Assembly: GCA_028688225.1 (NCBI GenBank)
Contig: JAQTYQ010000002.1
Span: 124,001 to 188,000 of the forward strand
Length of the DNA stretch: 64,000 nucleotides
Reading direction: 5' to 3'
Origin: Opitutaceae bacterium
GTDB taxonomy: Bacteria; Verrucomicrobiota; Verrucomicrobiia; Opitutales; Opitutaceae
The notes below the pieces were generated by a model. That model searched no databases, was not told the DNA's origin, and saw only the letters and a list, made by a program, of their open reading frames with translations. The position numbers were made by a program, and so were the translations under genes. Positions 61,433 through 64,000 of this stretch are shown one piece after another. Position 1 is the stretch's first letter; every line of letters begins with the position of its first letter.

Positions 61433-61733
61433 AACCGGGCGAATTCTCTGCGGGCCAGCTTTCAGCTTAAAGCTTGCCGCCTCTCCTTCACATGAGCACG
61501 CGGAGGTCACGGAGGAGGCCCCGGAATCAAGTTCACTCTGTTCATTCTGTTTTCTCCGGTAAAAACTCTCACTTTCACCTTCACCCTCACTCCCGTAGTC
61601 TACTTACCGCTTACCGCTCTCTGCCCCTGGTCCTGAGACTTTCGCTCTGCGACCTTTGACTTGTGACCTGCCGCTCCGTCGCTCCGCCGCTCGGCCTCCC
61701 GCCTGTCCTCCGCTTGCTGCAAGGCACCAACCC
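61433..61733. other. 301-bp gap with degenerate repeats and hexamer tract
   Basis: Between MazF modules 2 and 3. Contains tttcagcttaaagcttgcc, a CTTTCA tract at 61565-61595, and gacctttgacttgtgacctg, the gacctt/gacttg type. No gene seen. Confidence 0.6.
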
Positions 61734-61756
61734 TTGACACGGTCCGATTTCGGACC
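61734..61756 (+). promoter_or_regulatory. Promoter/operator of MazF module 3
   Basis: TTGACA (61734-61739) is followed by a palindrome ggtccga-tt-tcggacc (61741-61756) and the ATG at 61769. The 16-base inverted repeat lies in the spacer, a good place for antitoxin autorepression. The -10 is not clear. Confidence 0.55.
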
Positions 61757-61768
61757 GAAAGTAAGCCC

Positions 61769-62008
61769 ATGGACTATCTGACGGTGACCTCGGCCAAGCC
61801 AAAGTTGGGCCGCCTCATGGACCGGGTGCTGAAAAAAGGCGAACCGGTCATCATCCGGCGGGGAAAACGGTTTGTGCAACTGAGCGAATACGTTGTGCCC
61901 GAAGCGATTCCGCAACGGCCGGTCGGTTACTTCGCGGCCGAGGAGACCCCGGCCGAATACGAGCGGGCCAATCGTCTGGCGGCACTGAGTCCCGACCGAC
62001 CAGAATGA
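61769..62008 (+). CDS. Phd/YefM-type antitoxin (MazF module 3)
   Basis: This 79-residue protein, MDYLTVTSAKPKLGRLMDRVL, has the Phd/YefM start and GEPVIIRRGKRFVQLSEYVV, with a longer acidic tail (ETPAEYERANRLAAL). It is a diverged homologue of the module 1 antitoxin. It overlaps the toxin by four bases (ATGA). DNA-binding and toxin-neutralising. Confidence 0.82.
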   Translation: MDYLTVTSAKPKLGRLMDRVLKKGEPVIIRRGKRFVQLSEYVVPEAIPQRPVGYFAAEETPAEYERANRLAALSPDRPE

Positions 62009-62346
62009 GCCGGCAATGGGAAACGTGGATGACGCTGGGTGACGAGCAGGATCCGCACGGCCACCCGTTGATCGTTCTTTCCAACGACGAGGCATGCGCC
62101 GATGCGAACCGGGCGTCGCTGAATGTGCTCTTTGGCTCGACGAAGCGCCCGGCGATCGCCAGCCGGCCATTTGAAATTGTGTGTGACGAAGCCGACGGTT
62201 TCGAGAAGCCCACGGTGATTGATTGTTCGCGGATTTATTTCATTCCCAAGGGAAAGTTGGCCCGCCGGCTCGGGACTGTATCGCGGACGCGGCGCGTGCA
62301 AGCCTGCCGCAAGCTCGCGGAGGTTTTCCGTTTTGTTTTTCAATGA
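62005..62346 (+). CDS. MazF/PemK-family toxin 3
   Basis: This 113-residue protein starts MSRQWETWMTLGDEQDPHGHP, then SLNVLFGSTKRPAIASRP, VCDEADGFEKPTVIDCSRIY and LGTVSRTRRVQACRKL, again aligned with toxins 1 and 2. Its N-terminus differs most (WETWMTLG replaces WDVVFVPA/VRVRLRPE). The three toxin genes share a D-G-HPxIVLSxDExxAD core. Likely an mRNA interferase. Confidence 0.85.
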   Translation: MSRQWETWMTLGDEQDPHGHPLIVLSNDEACADANRASLNVLFGSTKRPAIASRPFEIVCDEADGFEKPTVIDCSRIYFIPKGKLARRLGTVSRTRRVQACRKLAEVFRFVFQ

Positions 62347-62460
62347 TTGCCGCTGTCGGAAGCTCTGCGCTGTTTGCGCCCTTTGGTGAAAAAAAAGAAG
62401 CTTAAAGCTTCCGGCTTATCGCGCTTTGTCTCACATAAGGCCGCCAAGGTCGCCGAGGCG

Positions 62461-62697
62461 GCTGACGGCGGTACTATCGAGATCTGGGGCGATGGTACGG
62501 CCATGCGTGCCTATACCTACATTGACGACATGGTGGATGGCATCGTCATGCTGATGCATTCCAACTTGGAAAATGGCGTCAACATCGGCCGTCAAGAATA
62601 TGTCTCCGTTGATCAGCTGGCCAACCTTATCGCGGAAATCGCTGGCAAGAAGATCTTCTTTCATCACATAGCAGGCCCGGTTGGCGTCAAAGCGGCT
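62461..62697 (+). pseudogene. Internal fragment of an NDP-sugar epimerase (GDP-mannose 3,5-epimerase-like)
   Basis: About 75 codons (GTIEIWGDGTAMRAYTYIDD, DGIVMLMHSNLENGVNIGRQ, EYVSVDQLANLIAEIAGKKI, HHIAGPVGV) match the C-terminal half of a GDP-mannose 3,5-epimerase-type extended SDR. No N-terminal NAD domain and no proper C-terminus. Directly preceded by an acataaggccgccaaggtcg repeat block and followed by a ggggacacgg hairpin, so it looks cut out at repeat boundaries. Confidence 0.75.
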
Positions 62698-62711
62698 CTT
62701 CATCAAAGATT

Positions 62712-62744
62712 GGGGACACGGGGTGATTAAGCCACCGTGTCCCC
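62712..62744. repeat. ggggacacgg hairpin
   Basis: Arms ggggacacgg (62712-62721) and ccgtgtcccc (62735-62744) with a 13-base loop, at the junction between the epimerase fragment and the ISL3-type fragment. It may mark an element boundary. Confidence 0.65.
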
Positions 62745-62745
62745 G

Positions 62746-62889
62746 ATGATGATTAACCTAACGCTCCCTGGATATCGCATCGTCCGGGTGGAGAGCAACT
62801 CTGAGATGCAGGTCTATCTCGAGGTGCTGCAGGCACCTCGCACCTGCCCTTGCTGCGGAGCCAGCCGGCTCCGCAGCAAGGGGCGCTAA
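62746..62889 (+). pseudogene. N-terminal fragment of an ISL3-type transposase
   Basis: A 47-codon frame, MMINLTLPGYRIVRVESN then EMQVYLEVLQAPRTCPCCGA and RLRSKGR, resembles the N-terminus and CPxCG zinc ribbon of ISL3-family transposases and then stops at a TAA. The rest of the transposase is absent. Likely a truncated insertion sequence. Confidence 0.65.
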
Positions 62890-62904
62890 CCCAAGCTTCG
62901 CACG

Positions 62905-62928
62905 AAAACGCGATTTTCGCGGTTTTTT
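62905..62928 (+). terminator. Possible terminator hairpin upstream of the transposase gene
   Basis: cgcga-ttt-tcgcg (62909-62921) followed by g and six T residues. It may stop transcription entering the insertion sequence. Confidence 0.45.
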
Positions 62929-63022
62929 GTTGGACGCTCCCTCTGGGCGGAGGTTGAAAACGCTGGTGGTCCGACCTACTCCGTAGACGCCGCGGGGCCG
63001 ATCGTGCGATACTGCGGCTGCG

Positions 63023-64000
63023 ATGTTCCTCAAACGCCGCCTCCGCCACAAAGACGGCAAGCGTCACACCTACTACTCGGTCTGCGAGAGCCTGCGCGTG
63101 CACGGCGGGCGCACCATCCAGCGCCAGCTTCTGCACTTGGGCGAACTCAACACCACGCAGTTCGAGTCCTGGCAACACACCCTCGATGTGCTGCATGAGG
63201 ACGGCTCGCGGCACCAGCGGCGGCTCTTCACCGATCGCGAGGGCGGCGCGCCTCCGGCCGAGGATGTGGTCGAAGTCAAGCTCTCCTCCTTCGCCGTCAA
63301 ACAACCCCGCCGCTTCGGCGATTGCTGGGCGGGCTGCCATGCCTGGGAGCAACTCGGCCTGCGCGGGTTCTGGCAGGAACGCCTCGCCGAGGAAGCCGGC
63401 GGGGTGCCGTGGGCCAAGGTCCTGGAACTGCTCGCAGTCAACCGCCTGCTCGATCCGCGCAGCGAACTCTACGTCCATGAAAAATGGTTCCCCCAGACCG
63501 CGATGGATCTGCTGCTCGGCACCGATGCCGCCGTCGCCGCCAAGGACCGGCTCTACCGCTGCCTGGACCGGATCGTCGCGCACAAGCCCGCCCTCGAGCA
63601 GCACCTCGCCCAAAAATGGCGTGACCTTTTCGGCGCCACCTTCGATGTCCTGCTCTACGATCTGACGAGCACCTACTTTGAAGGCGCCGCTCCCGAAGTG
63701 CCCTCCGCCCGGCGCGGCTACAGCCGCGACCACCGGCCCGACTGCCTGCAAGTGGTGCTCGCTTTGGTCGTGACCCCCGAAGGCTTCCCGCTGACCTACG
63801 AAGTCTTTCCCGGCAACACCCTCGACTGCACGACCCTCGGCACGATCCTCGACCAGGTGGAGCAAAAGCACGGGAAGGCCCGGCGCGTGTGGGTCTTCGA
63901 CCGCGGCATCGTCAGCGAGGACAATCTCGCGCTTCTGCGCGCACGTGGCGCCCATTACCTGGTCGGCACGCCGAAACGAAAACTCCAGGCCTATGAGCAA
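63023..64000 (+). CDS. Transposase, IS1634/IS4-like DDE type (runs off the window)
   Basis: The frame is open from ATG 63023 to the window edge (326 residues), so the C-terminus is missing here. It starts MFLKRRLRHKDGKRHTYYSV and contains LLYDLTSTYFEG with the first catalytic Asp, GYSRDHRPDCLQVVLALV, YEVFPGNTLDCTTLG and VWVFDRGIVSEDNLALL with the second Asp, the pattern of IS1634/IS4-superfamily transposases. Left end and inverted repeat not identified. An IS at the edge fits the adjoining gene fragments. Confidence 0.88.
   Translation, partial: MFLKRRLRHKDGKRHTYYSVCESLRVHGGRTIQRQLLHLGELNTTQFESWQHTLDVLHEDGSRHQRRLFTDREGGAPPAEDVVEVKLSSFAVKQPRRFGDCWAGCHAWEQLGLRGFWQERLAEEAGGVPWAKVLELLAVNRLLDPRSELYVHEKWFPQTAMDLLLGTDAAVAAKDRLYRCLDRIVAHKPALEQHLAQKWRDLFGATFDVLLYDLTSTYFEGAAPEVPSARRGYSRDHRPDCLQVVLALVVTPEGFPLTYEVFPGNTLDCTTLGTILDQVEQKHGKARRVWVFDRGIVSEDNLALLRARGAHYLVGTPKRKLQAYEQ

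Noticed and set aside
62753-64000. Minus-strand frame of 415 codons at the right end
   Set aside because: It is antisense to the IS1634-like transposase, whose DDE motifs are plain.

Overview
The window is a high-GC bacterial chromosome segment that is almost entirely a cell-surface polysaccharide (O-antigen-like) locus, followed by a toxin-antitoxin (TA) island and an insertion sequence. Nothing in it is a taxonomic marker. The mix of giant GT-C/YfhO-like membrane proteins, S23 four-helix-bundle proteins and abundant degenerate interspersed repeats suggests a Verrucomicrobiota-like genome (Opitutae-like is my best guess); this is inference with moderate to low confidence.

Layout. 0.1-11 kb: an oxidoreductase (-) diverges from a GtrA flippase and a GT-C-like giant (+); a second giant, a DegT aminotransferase, an SDR and a small anchored protein follow on the minus strand. 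11-30 kb: four YfhO-like membrane proteins and a 1220-aa GT-C-like protein, interleaved with an NDP-sugar epimerase, a methyltransferase and a GtrB-type GT2, all minus. 30-38 kb: a GT9-coiled-coil-GT2 fusion, a truncated PIN gene, a pyruvyl-transferase-like protein, the Wzt/Wzm ABC exporter and an S23 protein. 38-50 kb (plus): CDP-glucose synthase and dehydratase, hicBA, an epimerase, a nucleotidyltransferase pair, a NeuB-cupin fusion, a second S23 protein, a ThDP enzyme and two methyltransferases. 50-57.5 kb: two VapBC modules, an O-antigen ligase-like protein, a Wzz-like protein and a third VapC with an AbrB partner. 58-62.3 kb: HipBA and three consecutive MazF/PemK modules with alternating antitoxin families. 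62.4-64 kb: an epimerase remnant, an ISL3-type fragment and an IS1634/IS4-like transposase running off the end.

How it fits together. RfbF and RfbG make CDP-4-keto-6-deoxyglucose; the epimerase, NeuB-like and ThDP enzymes could turn it, or other precursors, into unusual sugars. The glycosyltransferases assemble the glycan, Wzm/Wzt exports it, and GtrA, the GtrB-like GT2 and the GT-C giants could modify it on the periplasmic side from polyprenyl-linked donors. Pyruvyl and methyl groups are probable decorations.

Most unusual features: an approximately 150-residue C-terminal repeat present about eleven times in four giant membrane proteins; a MITE-like family whose ends supply gene stop codons or a protein tail; hexamer CTTTCA/GTGAAA tracts beside more than a dozen genes; repeat-derived sequence kept in frame inside an O-antigen ligase and a methyltransferase; and serial MazF modules with swapped antitoxins. 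No rRNA, tRNA, CRISPR array or reverse transcriptase was seen.
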